Below, one piece after another: positions 16,847 through 22,911 of a stretch of DNA of 34,827 nt. The notes under the pieces were generated by a model. That model was not told where the DNA came from. It saw only the letters and a program-made list of their open reading frames with translations, and ran no database searches. Both the position numbers and the translations under genes were made by a program. Positions within the stretch are counted from its first letter, which is position 1. Each line of letters opens with the position of its first letter. Source of the DNA: a virus; IMG/VR virus record IMGVR_UViG_3300048442_000242, positions 1 through 34,827 of that record; one strand, written 5' to 3'.

Positions 16847-17974
16847 ATGCCTACAAGTCCCTACTTTCCAACTTACTACGCAGGTCACAGTGGCGAACAA
16901 GGTCTCGTTCAGGATCTTGTGGATGAGCAAATCAAACTGTTTGGTACAGATATTTACTATATCCCCAAGATAGTTCTGCAAGACAGCACTCTGGATGAAG
17001 TCCGATACACAAAGTATCAGGAACAATTTCAGATTGAAATGTTACTACAGAATGTCACAGGTTTTGGTGACAATGCAGAGTTTATCTCTAAGTTCGGTTT
17101 AAGAATTACAGATGAAGTTATCTTCCGTGTGTCTACAAGACGTTGGGATGAGGAAGTGGCAGATCATAATCCCAATCTAACTGTTACTAGTAGACCTAAC
17201 GAGGGAGACTTACTGTACTTCCCGTTAACAAAAGATATCTACGAGATTAAGTTTGTTGGTAAGGAAGAACCATTCTTCCAGTTTGGCAAGATCCAATTCT
17301 ATGCTATCACTGCTGAGATCTATGAGGTTGGTAGTGATGACTTTGATACTGGTGTTGCTGAGATTGATACAATAGAACAGCTCTTTGACAATGCAATCAA
17401 ACTATTCATGGATCCTGGCGGAACTGGTGACTTTATTGTAGGCGAGGAAGTTGTTGGAGATGAGTTCTTAGCAAAGGCAATCGTAACTGATATTAGTGCA
17501 AATGAAGTAAATACAATTACCATTACAGACGGTGGATCTCATTACAAACAGGGAACACCACCATCAGTAACTATTACAGGAGGAGGTGGTACAGGTGCAA
17601 CAGCTACTGCAACGGTTAGCTCTACTGGCATTGTTAACGGCATTGCTATCACCAGTGGTGGGAGCGGTTATAGTTCTGCGCCTACTATCACAATTGATTA
17701 CTCACCCAAAGATAACAGAGCAGAAGTCAAGTCTTGGGATAGCGCAACCAGAGCTCTCTCAGTCATCAACAGAACAGGAACCTTTACAACTGATGAGGTA
17801 GTAACAGGTCTAACCTCAGGTTCTAAGTGGAGTCCAGAGACATTTGACACTCTAAATAATGTCAACAGCAACTACGATCAAAACAGAGCGATTGAAAATG
17901 ATGCTGACAATATCGTAGATTGGACAGAAGGAAATCCATTTGGCGAGTTCGGTAATTTTACAGGTAGTATCTAA
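16847..17974 (+). CDS. 14: Neck protein gp14 with inserted glycine-rich module
   Basis: 375 residues, against 256 in T4. The N-terminal ~180 residues (MPTSPYFPTYYAGHSGEQGL..., LVDEQIKLFGTDIYYIPK, FQFGKIQFYAITAEIYEV) are the conserved neck protein. A C-terminal 'GEEVVG...AxV...' beta region is interrupted at ~221-287 by a GGSxxY...GGGGTGATATATV...GGSGY module. The C-terminus (WTEGNPFGEFGNF) is typical of the family. The protein works with gp13 at the head-tail joint. The extra module may be surface-exposed. Its stop overlaps the start of gene 15. Confidence 0.88.
   Translation: MPTSPYFPTYYAGHSGEQGLVQDLVDEQIKLFGTDIYYIPKIVLQDSTLDEVRYTKYQEQFQIEMLLQNVTGFGDNAEFISKFGLRITDEVIFRVSTRRWDEEVADHNPNLTVTSRPNEGDLLYFPLTKDIYEIKFVGKEEPFFQFGKIQFYAITAEIYEVGSDDFDTGVAEIDTIEQLFDNAIKLFMDPGGTGDFIVGEEVVGDEFLAKAIVTDISANEVNTITITDGGSHYKQGTPPSVTITGGGGTGATATATVSSTGIVNGIAITSGGSGYSSAPTITIDYSPKDNRAEVKSWDSATRALSVINRTGTFTTDEVVTGLTSGSKWSPETFDTLNNVNSNYDQNRAIENDADNIVDWTEGNPFGEFGNFTGSI
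17507..17707 (+). other. GGSGY-type module within gene 14
   Basis: Encodes two half-repeats, TITDGGSHYKQGTPPSVTI and AITSGGSGYSSAPTITI, around GGGGTGATATATV. The same pattern occurs in the giant fibre protein near 4610-4810 and 5430-5640. It splits a duplicated 'gE.V.G' beta unit of gp14, as expected of an inserted domain. Confidence 0.7.
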
Positions 17975-18774
17975 TGTTAGGGTCACATTTTTATAATCAG
18001 ATTGTTCGTAAGAACATCGTAGCCTTTGGTACACTCTTCAATAATATTACATTGAAGAGTACCGATCCTACTGATGGAACTGTTCTAGAAGAATTAAAAG
18101 TACCATTGGCTTATGGTCCCAAACAAAAATTTATTGTTAGGTTAGAAGAAAATCAATCTAACAGTAAAGTAGCGATTACTTTACCACGTCTCTATTTTGA
18201 GATGACTGGAATTGAGTATGATCCTAGTCGTAAAACATCACCTATTCAAAAATACAGAACTATCATTGATAGTAATGGTGGTGAAGTTAGAGTGCAATAT
18301 GTTCCTGTTCCTTATAATTTAAATTTTGAACTAGGAGTTATGGCTAAGTCTCAGGACGATGCATTGCAAATTACTGAACAAATTTTACCCTACTTCCAAC
18401 CATCTTTCAGTATCGCTCTTAATATGATACCTGATATGAATGAGAAACGCGATATTGCTATTGTTTTAAACAATGTAAGCTACGAAGATCAATGGGATGA
18501 TAGTTTTTATGAGCGTAGATATATCATCTACACTTTAAACTTTACCGTCAAGACTTATCTCTACGGTCCATATAACACTTCTGACGTTATCAAGAAAGCA
18601 ATTATTCATGAAACGCTTGGCGATAAAGCAGTTAATCGTAGAACAATTACAAGAACATATACACCCAAAGCAACTACAGATATCAATACTGATGGAGTCA
18701 TTGACGTTAACGATGATGCTTTATTAGATGCTGGTGATGACTTTGGATTTAATGAAGGGATTCAATTCTTATGA
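17974..18774 (+). CDS. 15: Tail sheath stabiliser / tail completion protein gp15
   Basis: 266 residues, close to T4 gp15 (272). The N-terminus MLGSHFYNQIVRKNIVAFGT and the segments LPRLYFEMTGIEYDPSRK and RRYIIYTLNFTVKTYLYGP match cyanophage gp15. It forms a hexameric ring that caps the tail tube and sheath and binds the neck. The ATG overlaps the gene 14 stop (TAATG), and its own stop overlaps gene 16 (ATGA). Confidence 0.9.
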   Translation: MLGSHFYNQIVRKNIVAFGTLFNNITLKSTDPTDGTVLEELKVPLAYGPKQKFIVRLEENQSNSKVAITLPRLYFEMTGIEYDPSRKTSPIQKYRTIIDSNGGEVRVQYVPVPYNLNFELGVMAKSQDDALQITEQILPYFQPSFSIALNMIPDMNEKRDIAIVLNNVSYEDQWDDSFYERRYIIYTLNFTVKTYLYGPYNTSDVIKKAIIHETLGDKAVNRRTITRTYTPKATTDINTDGVIDVNDDALLDAGDDFGFNEGIQFL

Positions 18775-19184
18775 GTAACCTAGAAGACAATATGGAGGAA
18801 ATCCTCAATATTAGTGCTGAACCTGTTGAGGAATCCAAACCATCTAAACCACAACCACCTAAGGTTGATGCTGAAGATCGTGAAAAAGATTACAGATATA
18901 CACGTACTGAATTGTACTCCCTCATAGACAAGGGTCAGGAGGCGGTCAACGGGGCGTTAGAGGTCGCTCAGGAGTCAGGGCACCCTAGAGCGTATGAAGT
19001 CGCTGTAGCGGCAATGAAGCACGTTGCAGACATGACAGACAAACTTGCTGATCTTCATAAGAAGATGAAGGATCTTGACGAGGATAAGAAAGGTCCATCC
19101 AAGGTTACCAACAATGCTATGTTTGTAGGATCTACAGCAGAGCTTCAGAAGATGCTCAAAGATATGAGTGGGGGTAAACGCTAA
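18771..19184 (+). CDS. 16: Small terminase subunit gp16
   Basis: 137 residues (T4 gp16: 164). Acidic, Pro-rich N-terminus, then YTRTELYSLIDKGQEAVNGA, a central helical pair (AAMKHVADMTDKLADLHKKM) and NNAMFVGSTAELQKMLKD near the end. This is the usual arrangement of T4-type small terminases, which form rings through the central coiled coil, bind DNA and regulate the large subunit. Gene 16 normally abuts 17, but here a ~3.7-kb accessory island separates them. The stop overlaps a late box. Confidence 0.85.
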   Translation: MSNLEDNMEEILNISAEPVEESKPSKPQPPKVDAEDREKDYRYTRTELYSLIDKGQEAVNGALEVAQESGHPRAYEVAVAAMKHVADMTDKLADLHKKMKDLDEDKKGPSKVTNNAMFVGSTAELQKMLKDMSGGKR

Positions 19185-19187
19185 ATA
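19181..19187 (+). promoter_or_regulatory. T4-like late promoter box (CTAAATA)
   Basis: CTAAATA overlaps the gene 16 stop codon and lies 26 bases before the ATG at 19214. It would give the basic protein its own late transcript. Confidence 0.6.
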
Positions 19188-19213
19188 ATCTCGTAAACCC
19201 TCGTCGGTTGATC

Positions 19214-19639
19214 ATGAGAGATTATAAGGAACTAAAAGAACTCTGTGAAGCAAAGCGCGGTCTCTACGCAAATATCCACGCAAAGCGAAAACGAGGAGAA
19301 GCACCAGCGAAGAAAGGTAGTAAGGACTACCCCGCTAAGGATGCTTTTCAAAAGGCGGCGAGGACTGCCAAAGAAAGTTTTGAACTCACCACAGAAGCAG
19401 CCTGGACAAAAAAAGCAGGCAAAAACAAGGAAGGAGGTCTCAATGAAAAGGGACGAAGATCTTATGAAAAGGAAAATCCAGGATCTGACCTTAAGGCACC
19501 AAGCAAGAAGGTTGGAAATCCCAGGCGGGCATCCTTCTGCGCTAGAATGAGCGGCATGAAAAAGAAGTTGACTAGTAAGAAAACTGCTAACGATAAGGAC
19601 AGCAGAATCAATAAATCACTACGTAAGTGGAATTGCTGA
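19214..19639 (+). CDS. Basic phage protein, DUF6321-like
   Basis: 141 residues, strongly basic. It contains AAWTKKAGKNKEGGLNEKGR, then a GSDLKAPSKK..GNPRRASFCARMSGMKKKL segment, and ends DSRINKSLRKWNC. I recognise this set of motifs from a family of small basic proteins found near terminase genes in many marine phages. I recall it as DUF6321, but that label needs checking. Its biochemical role is unknown to me; the charge would suit nucleic-acid or core binding. I place the start at ATG 19214, since the TTG two codons upstream is weaker. Confidence 0.78.
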   Translation: MRDYKELKELCEAKRGLYANIHAKRKRGEAPAKKGSKDYPAKDAFQKAARTAKESFELTTEAAWTKKAGKNKEGGLNEKGRRSYEKENPGSDLKAPSKKVGNPRRASFCARMSGMKKKLTSKKTANDKDSRINKSLRKWNC

Positions 19640-19665
19640 CACACTTGTTAAAAGTATGTTAAAAT
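19636..19665 (+). promoter_or_regulatory. Sigma70-like (early) promoter
   Basis: CTGACA (-35, 5 of 6 consensus) and TAAAAT (-10, 5 of 6) with an 18-base spacer. It begins at the stop of the upstream gene and reads into the 55-aa ORF, petE and gnd, which suits host-polymerase expression early in infection. A second TATAAT at 19689-19694 is too close to the ATG. Confidence 0.5.
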
Positions 19666-19700
19666 AGAGCAATTTTACTTACACGATCTATAATTATATT

Positions 19701-19868
19701 ATGAGTTCTGATATGACAATGCGTTTAAACGACAGCGACATCACACGTCTGATCACAGCTTGCCGTCTCTATCAAGAGAGGACAGGTTCTGAATGGATGT
19801 GGGACGAGTATAACGATCTAATCAATAAACTCAATACTTACAAAGAACAATATTCTGTATCAAAATGA
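19701..19868 (+). CDS. Small protein (55 aa), coupled to plastocyanin
   Basis: The ORF starts MSSDMTMRLNDSDITRLI and continues with ERTGSEWMWDEYNDL, a pattern of small helical phage proteins. It has no Cys cluster, signal or membrane segment. It ends in an ATGA overlap with petE, which has no clear ribosome site of its own, so petE translation may depend on this ORF. In-frame ATGs at codons 5 and 7 are alternative starts. Confidence 0.65.
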   Translation: MSSDMTMRLNDSDITRLITACRLYQERTGSEWMWDEYNDLINKLNTYKEQYSVSK

Positions 19869-20188
19869 AAGCTTTAATCACGTTTCTGGTTGTGTTATTT
19901 TTTGCTGCTCCAGTGTGGGCAGTAGATGTATCAATGGGTGCTAATGGCAACCTAGCATTCTCCCCGAATGAGATCACAATCTCTGCAGGAGACACAGTTC
20001 ACTTCATCAATGAATCACTACCTCCTCATAATATTATTGTTGAGGCACGTCCAGATCTTTCTAGAGAAGCATTACTGTTTGCTCCAGGAGAATCACAAGA
20101 CGTTGTGTTTGCTGATGTAGGAGACTACAACTTCTTCTGTGGTCCTCACCAGGGCGCAGGTATGACTGGCGTTGTACACGTAAATTGA
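19865..20188 (+). CDS. petE: Plastocyanin precursor
   Basis: 107 residues. A signal peptide (MKALITFLVVLFFAAPVWA) precedes a cupredoxin domain. All four type-1 copper ligands are present: His55 (PPHN), Cys92, His95 and Met100 in FFCGPHQGAGM. Plastocyanin carries electrons from cytochrome b6f to photosystem I (or an oxidase) in the thylakoid lumen. Phage copies are thought to sustain or redirect electron flow during infection. At ~88 residues after cleavage it is shorter than host plastocyanin (~97-99) but intact around the copper site. The start overlaps the upstream ORF (ATGA), and gnd follows nine bases after the stop. Confidence 0.93.
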   Translation: MKALITFLVVLFFAAPVWAVDVSMGANGNLAFSPNEITISAGDTVHFINESLPPHNIIVEARPDLSREALLFAPGESQDVVFADVGDYNFFCGPHQGAGMTGVVHVN

Positions 20189-20197
20189 GTTAATTAA

Positions 20198-20674
20198 ATG
20201 AAAGTTGGAATGATTGGTTTGGGTCGTACTGGTGAAGGTATGTCCCGCCGTATGATTGAAAAGGGAATTGAAGTTTGGGGATATAGTAGCAGTAGCTATG
20301 AGAATGCCTGTGGACAATATGAAGCAGGATATATTAGTGGATGTGTGACCTCACTGGAGTATCTTGTTCAAGCAGTTAAATCTGACCGCAAGAAATATAC
20401 TAGTGCTGGTAGAATTCCTGGTATCTTTCAGATCACACTTCCAGAAGTAAAGGTAGAAGATACACTTGATGAGCTACTACCTTTACTTGAAGAGGGTGAT
20501 ATTATCATTGATTATAGTAATACTGACATAACAAAATGTCAGGAACTTGAGAAGTACTGCTCTAAGTTAGGCATCTCATATATTTTCTCTGGAGTATATG
20601 GAGCACCATATGCTGTTGATGCTTGTTCCAAAATTTTCCAATCGCTATCACCAGGTAATGCCACACGAATTTGA
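20198..20674 (+). CDS. gnd: Truncated 6-phosphogluconate dehydrogenase-like protein (NAD(P)-binding domain only)
   Basis: 158 residues. The N-terminus MKVGMIGLGRTGEGMSRRMI has the GxGxxG Rossmann loop (Gly7, Gly9, Gly12). The order of motifs (ITLPEVKVEDTLDELLPLL, GDIIIDYSNTD, YIFSGVYGA) follows 6PGDH of the phage/YqeC type. Full-length relatives run to ~300-340 residues with a helical domain carrying the catalytic Lys and Asn. Here the frame stops soon after the substrate-loop position, so 6PGDH catalysis is unlikely. Residues after the second strand (EVWGYSSSS) also differ from the usual NRT/NR-type NADP-binding region. It is either a decayed gnd or a repurposed nucleotide-binding protein. 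The next gene overlaps its 3' end by 17 bases. Confidence 0.8.
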   Translation: MKVGMIGLGRTGEGMSRRMIEKGIEVWGYSSSSYENACGQYEAGYISGCVTSLEYLVQAVKSDRKKYTSAGRIPGIFQITLPEVKVEDTLDELLPLLEEGDIIIDYSNTDITKCQELEKYCSKLGISYIFSGVYGAPYAVDACSKIFQSLSPGNATRI

Positions 20675-20852
20675 TCCATGTGAAGCACCTGTAGAAGGTG
20701 AAGTTGATAGATGGGGGTTTACTATCAAACCCTCTATCAGTGATGATGAATTAATTCTTAGGTGTCTAAAAAATGCTCCTTGTGGTAGTGATAGAAAACA
20801 AGCAATTGAGTTAATTAAAATCTACGAGGACAAAATCAATGACGTTAGCTAA
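20658..20852 (+). CDS. Small hypothetical protein (64 aa)
   Basis: Begins MPHEFDPCEAPVEGEVDRWG and continues with ISDDELILRCLKNAPCGSDRKQAIELIKIYED, a soluble mainly helical protein. ATG 20658 lies inside the 3' end of gnd, with AGG three bases upstream. It shows no 6PGDH motif, so it is not the missing half of gnd in another frame. Its own stop overlaps the next small ORF. Confidence 0.65.
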   Translation: MPHEFDPCEAPVEGEVDRWGFTIKPSISDDELILRCLKNAPCGSDRKQAIELIKIYEDKINDVS

Positions 20853-20970
20853 TGTCCTACTTTTCGGATCACTACCATTCATATGTGCCACCGCATATTT
20901 CGGGTACAGAAAGGGTGAGAATAACTATTATGAAACCGACGCCTACTCAGGAAATGGAACAGCGCATTAG
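20839..20970 (+). CDS. Micro membrane protein 1 (43 aa)
   Basis: The ORF starts MTLANVLLFGSLPFICATAY, a single hydrophobic helix of about 18 residues, then a polar tail (FGYRKGENNYYETD). It overlaps the preceding gene by 14 bases and the following one by 41. It reads better than the competing frame-shifted upstream extension of the next gene. Function unknown. It is the first of six small genes for membrane peptides here. Confidence 0.55.
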   Translation: MTLANVLLFGSLPFICATAYFGYRKGENNYYETDAYSGNGTAH

Positions 20971-21148
20971 AATGCGGTATGCGTTTGCCATGTCTGCATT
21001 TGGTAGAATGTTTCGTCCAAATCATATTACTTTTGAAATGAGATCATTATGCAATGAATGGTCTCAAATTGAAGATCAACCACCTCAAGGTGATTTATAT
21101 AAAGTTGATCGTTACTTTCTAGAACTTTGGAAAAATAGAAATCAATGA
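20930..21148 (+). CDS. Small hypothetical protein (72 aa)
   Basis: Begins MKPTPTQEMEQRIRMRYAFA and ends GDLYKVDRYFLELWKNRNQ. Soluble, helical and basic at the N-terminus. ATG 20930 is preceded by AAGGGTGAG at suitable spacing. The frame extends up to 20852, but that stretch lacks such a site and overlaps micro protein 1. Function not recognised. Confidence 0.6.
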   Translation: MKPTPTQEMEQRIRMRYAFAMSAFGRMFRPNHITFEMRSLCNEWSQIEDQPPQGDLYKVDRYFLELWKNRNQ

Positions 21149-21234
21149 AACACACAACCTTTTCTGCATCAATTTTACTTCCTTTAATTGTAGTTTTTAT
21201 TGTCTGGGGGTTAGGTCATGCTTACCCAAGTTGA
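21145..21234 (+). CDS. Micro membrane protein 2 (29 aa)
   Basis: Starts MKHTTFSASILLPLIVVFIV and ends WGLGHAYPS, a single hydrophobic helix. The ATG overlaps the upstream stop (ATGA), so it is likely translated by coupling. Its size is like the small cytochrome b6f and photosystem peptides (PetN, PetL, PsaM), but I see no specific match. Confidence 0.5.
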   Translation: MKHTTFSASILLPLIVVFIVWGLGHAYPS

Positions 21235-21310
21235 ATACTTTCCATTTTTTATAACAGGTGTAGTTTGCCTCTTTGGATTATTTCTATTCATCCTATCTAT
21301 TTTTGAATGA
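21218..21310 (+). CDS. Micro membrane protein 3 (30 aa)
   Basis: Starts MLTQVEYFPFFITGVVCLFG and ends with LFLFILSIFE, one transmembrane helix with almost no soluble part. It overlaps the upstream ORF by 17 bases. It has a TTAGG stretch upstream but no strong ribosome site. Confidence 0.5.
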   Translation: MLTQVEYFPFFITGVVCLFGLFLFILSIFE

Positions 21311-21471
21311 TGATGTTACAATTTGCTAGGTTTTGCGGAACAGTATTAAACAATCCTTGGGGATGTGGGCTAATGGCATGGTGCCTGGTCTTCGTCCCCA
21401 TTATTGGTATGTGGGCAGTTCATAATTACGGTTGGCAACATTGGGAACCTTTTGCGAGGAAACATGATTAG
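21307..21471 (+). CDS. Micro membrane protein 4 (54 aa)
   Basis: Starts MMMLQFARFCGTVLNNPWGC, then a hydrophobic helix (LMAWCLVFVPIIGMW) and an aromatic tail (HNYGWQHWEPFARKHD). Three consecutive ATGs at 21307-21315 leave the exact start open. It overlaps its neighbours by 4 and 8 bases. Three Cys and many Trp are unusual for so small a protein. Function unknown. Confidence 0.55.
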   Translation: MMMLQFARFCGTVLNNPWGCGLMAWCLVFVPIIGMWAVHNYGWQHWEPFARKHD

Positions 21472-21544
21472 TGGAATATTTGTATTTGGATTTATTATCC
21501 TACTTACTGTAGGAATGGAAATTACTTGGTCAGTTAAGAAATGA
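21464..21544 (+). CDS. Micro membrane protein 5 (26 aa)
   Basis: Starts MISGIFVFGFIILLTVGMEI and ends TWSVKK: a single helix with a basic end. GCGAGGAAAC upstream gives an AGGA ribosome site. The stop overlaps the next start (ATGA). Confidence 0.5.
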   Translation: MISGIFVFGFIILLTVGMEITWSVKK

Positions 21545-21750
21545 ATTTACTATTGAGACCACTAGATAATGCCAATGATCCTGTGTGGTCAGTAATTATC
21601 TGTGTGATACTTGCAGTTGCAGGTGCATTGTTTGTAGTCATATACATATTAAGACAAGCATTTGCAGAGTTAGAACATGGGAGCAATGACACCACCAAGC
21701 AGGAAGAGCTGCTACAACTTCCGAGTGACGGAGATCAACCGTGTCCTTGA
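21541..21750 (+). CDS. Small membrane protein 6 (69 aa)
   Basis: Starts MNLLLRPLDNANDPVWSVII, with a strong transmembrane helix (~17-38, ICVILAVAGALFVVIYILR), then a soluble tail (FAELEHGSNDTTKQEELLQ). The last 74 bases overlap the nuclease gene in another frame. I recognise the N-terminal style from other cyanophages but not a function. Confidence 0.65.
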   Translation: MNLLLRPLDNANDPVWSVIICVILAVAGALFVVIYILRQAFAELEHGSNDTTKQEELLQLPSDGDQPCP

Positions 21751-22135
21751 TGGTGATACTATTGATGTCACTATTGACCTCGGGTTTGATTTATACAAGA
21801 AAGAAAGAGTTAGAGTTGCTGGAGTTGATACGCCAGAGAAAAGAACTAGAAACCTTGAGGAGAAAGCTCTGGGACTAGATGCTACCAACTGGATGAAAGA
21901 AAAACTAGAAGGAGCAATTGCTGGTGACGATGAACTCTCTGTCAGAACTGAATTGGTTGGCGGCATGGGTAAGTACGGTCGCCTTCTTGGCTGGTTATAT
22001 ATTGGAGATGCAGAAGTATCGTTGAATGAGCAGATGATTACAGAAGGTTATGCTCATGCCTATGATGGTGGTACTAAAGATATGAACCTTGAAAAACTAA
22101 GAGAGATTCGTAGGGCACATGGAACCCTTCTCTGA
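21677..22135 (+). CDS. Staphylococcal-nuclease-like (SNase) endonuclease
   Basis: 152 residues. It carries the whole SNase signature: RVLDGDTID (metal-ligand Asp27), RVRVAGVDTPE (Arg46, Asp51, Glu54, matching SNase Arg35, Asp40, Glu43) and GKYGRLLG (Arg102, matching Arg87). SNases are Ca-dependent nucleases of DNA and RNA. In T4-like cyanophages such a protein may help degrade host DNA or process DNA, but this is not established here. No signal peptide is visible, so it acts in the cytoplasm. ATG 21677 and ATG 21686 are both possible starts, and both overlap the previous gene. Confidence 0.88.
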   Translation: MGAMTPPSRKSCYNFRVTEINRVLDGDTIDVTIDLGFDLYKKERVRVAGVDTPEKRTRNLEEKALGLDATNWMKEKLEGAIAGDDELSVRTELVGGMGKYGRLLGWLYIGDAEVSLNEQMITEGYAHAYDGGTKDMNLEKLREIRRAHGTLL

Positions 22136-22334
22136 ACCATCACCAGAGGAATACGATTTTCAAGTGTATGTTTGTATTGATGAGGTACGAATGTTATACA
22201 GTCATGTATGTTATGCAATAGAAACATGGCCAGGTTCTCCTAGAAGACCAGCAGAAGAACAAGAATATCTCAAATCCCTCAAGACACGCCTGTTTGCAAT
22301 GATTGCAGACTATTCGTTTTCCGAAAATACATAA
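22119..22334 (+). CDS. Small conserved-type hypothetical protein (71 aa)
   Basis: Starts MEPFSEPSPEEYDFQVYVCI and continues with EVRMLYSHVCYAIETWPGSP and a C-terminal helix. Soluble and acidic. It overlaps the nuclease by 17 bases and is the last gene of that overlapping run, ending before a 69-base gap with a promoter-like box. No function is recognised. Confidence 0.65.
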   Translation: MEPFSEPSPEEYDFQVYVCIDEVRMLYSHVCYAIETWPGSPRRPAEEQEYLKSLKTRLFAMIADYSFSENT

Positions 22335-22374
22335 TTCGTAAACAATTGTTACACCATTTTTCTCTACATAGTCG

Positions 22375-22380
22375 TATAAT
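22375..22380 (+). promoter_or_regulatory. Consensus -10 box (TATAAT)
   Basis: A perfect TATAAT lies 24 bases before the ATG at 22404 in the 69-base gap. No good -35 is at 16-18 bases; TTGTTA is 23 bases away. It may be an activated or middle-type promoter. Confidence 0.4.
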
Positions 22381-22403
22381 ACTTTGTAGCAGAGTGTAAT
22401 AAA

Positions 22404-22625
22404 ATGCTTGGACTCTATGTATTACTCACTGGTTTCGTTTTACTTGTAGCATATGCAGGTATGGAAGAAACTATTCGCTTATTTGCTTATGCGGATCTTG
22501 TGATCAGATATCAGTGGGTTAAATTTAGAATGTTTATGATGAGACGTAAATTAGAACAACAACTAATAAAGGATTTACCTGACTACAACAAACTAATAAA
22601 GGAATTAAAAGATGACCAACGATAA
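22404..22625 (+). CDS. Small membrane protein with basic tail (73 aa)
   Basis: Starts MLGLYVLLTGFVLLVAYAGM, an N-terminal transmembrane helix, followed by amphipathic helices (VKFRMFMMRRKLEQQL) and a charged tail. A 13-base direct repeat at 22561 and 22591 gives a repeated QLIKDL/KLIKEL unit. The second copy supplies the AAGGA ribosome site of the next gene, which overlaps by 14 bases. Function unknown. Confidence 0.65.
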   Translation: MLGLYVLLTGFVLLVAYAGMEETIRLFAYADLVIRYQWVKFRMFMMRRKLEQQLIKDLPDYNKLIKELKDDQR

Positions 22626-22911
22626 GGAACTGTCGGATCTCAAACTTGAGAGAAAAGAATGTCCTAAATGTGGTGCTATTTGGATTAACGGCAAGCATGT
22701 TTTTAGTGGCACAGCCGCATCATACGATAGAAGTGAACTAGATCTTGCTGGTTTGGTTTGTAATAAACTAGGTGATGACACTTGTATCAATCCTGTAAAA
22801 GGAAAAGATGGTGGACAGACTTGGGAATATCGTGCAGGATATATTGATGGTATGATCAAAGGAAAAAAAGATTCAATCAATGAACTGAATGATAAATTTG
22901 GAGATCTCTAA
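22612..22911 (+). CDS. CxxC protein (99 aa), possible zinc ribbon
   Basis: An ECPKCGAIWINGK segment near residue 17 holds one CxxC. Two more Cys (VCNKLGDDTCINP, ~50-60) could complete a zinc site. The C-terminal half (WEYRAGYIDGMIKGKKDSIN) is helical. AAGGA nine bases upstream of the ATG supports the start. Function is not recognised. Its stop codon lies within the late box of terL. Confidence 0.65.
   Translation: MTNDKELSDLKLERKECPKCGAIWINGKHVFSGTAASYDRSELDLAGLVCNKLGDDTCINPVKGKDGGQTWEYRAGYIDGMIKGKKDSINELNDKFGDL

Noticed and set aside
17570-17660. Collagen-like repeat in gp14
   Set aside because: No Gly-X-Y periodicity; the glycine-rich stretch belongs to a GGSGY beta module.
20658-20852. 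Missing C-terminal half of gnd moved by a frameshift
   Set aside because: The 64-aa product has no 6PGDH helical-domain motif, and no frame downstream restores one, so this is truncation rather than a simple frameshift.
20852-20929. N-terminal extension (26 codons) of the 72-aa protein at 20930
   Set aside because: It overlaps a better small membrane ORF, lacks a ribosome site, and the internal ATG has AAGGGTGAG at good spacing.
21145-21234. PetN, PetL or PsaM homologue
   Set aside because: Only size and one hydrophobic helix agree; no residue pattern specific to those peptides is visible.
22335-22403. tRNA gene or other structured RNA in the gap
   Set aside because: The gap is 69 bases, AT-rich, without a cloverleaf or T-loop motif; only a TATAAT box is seen.
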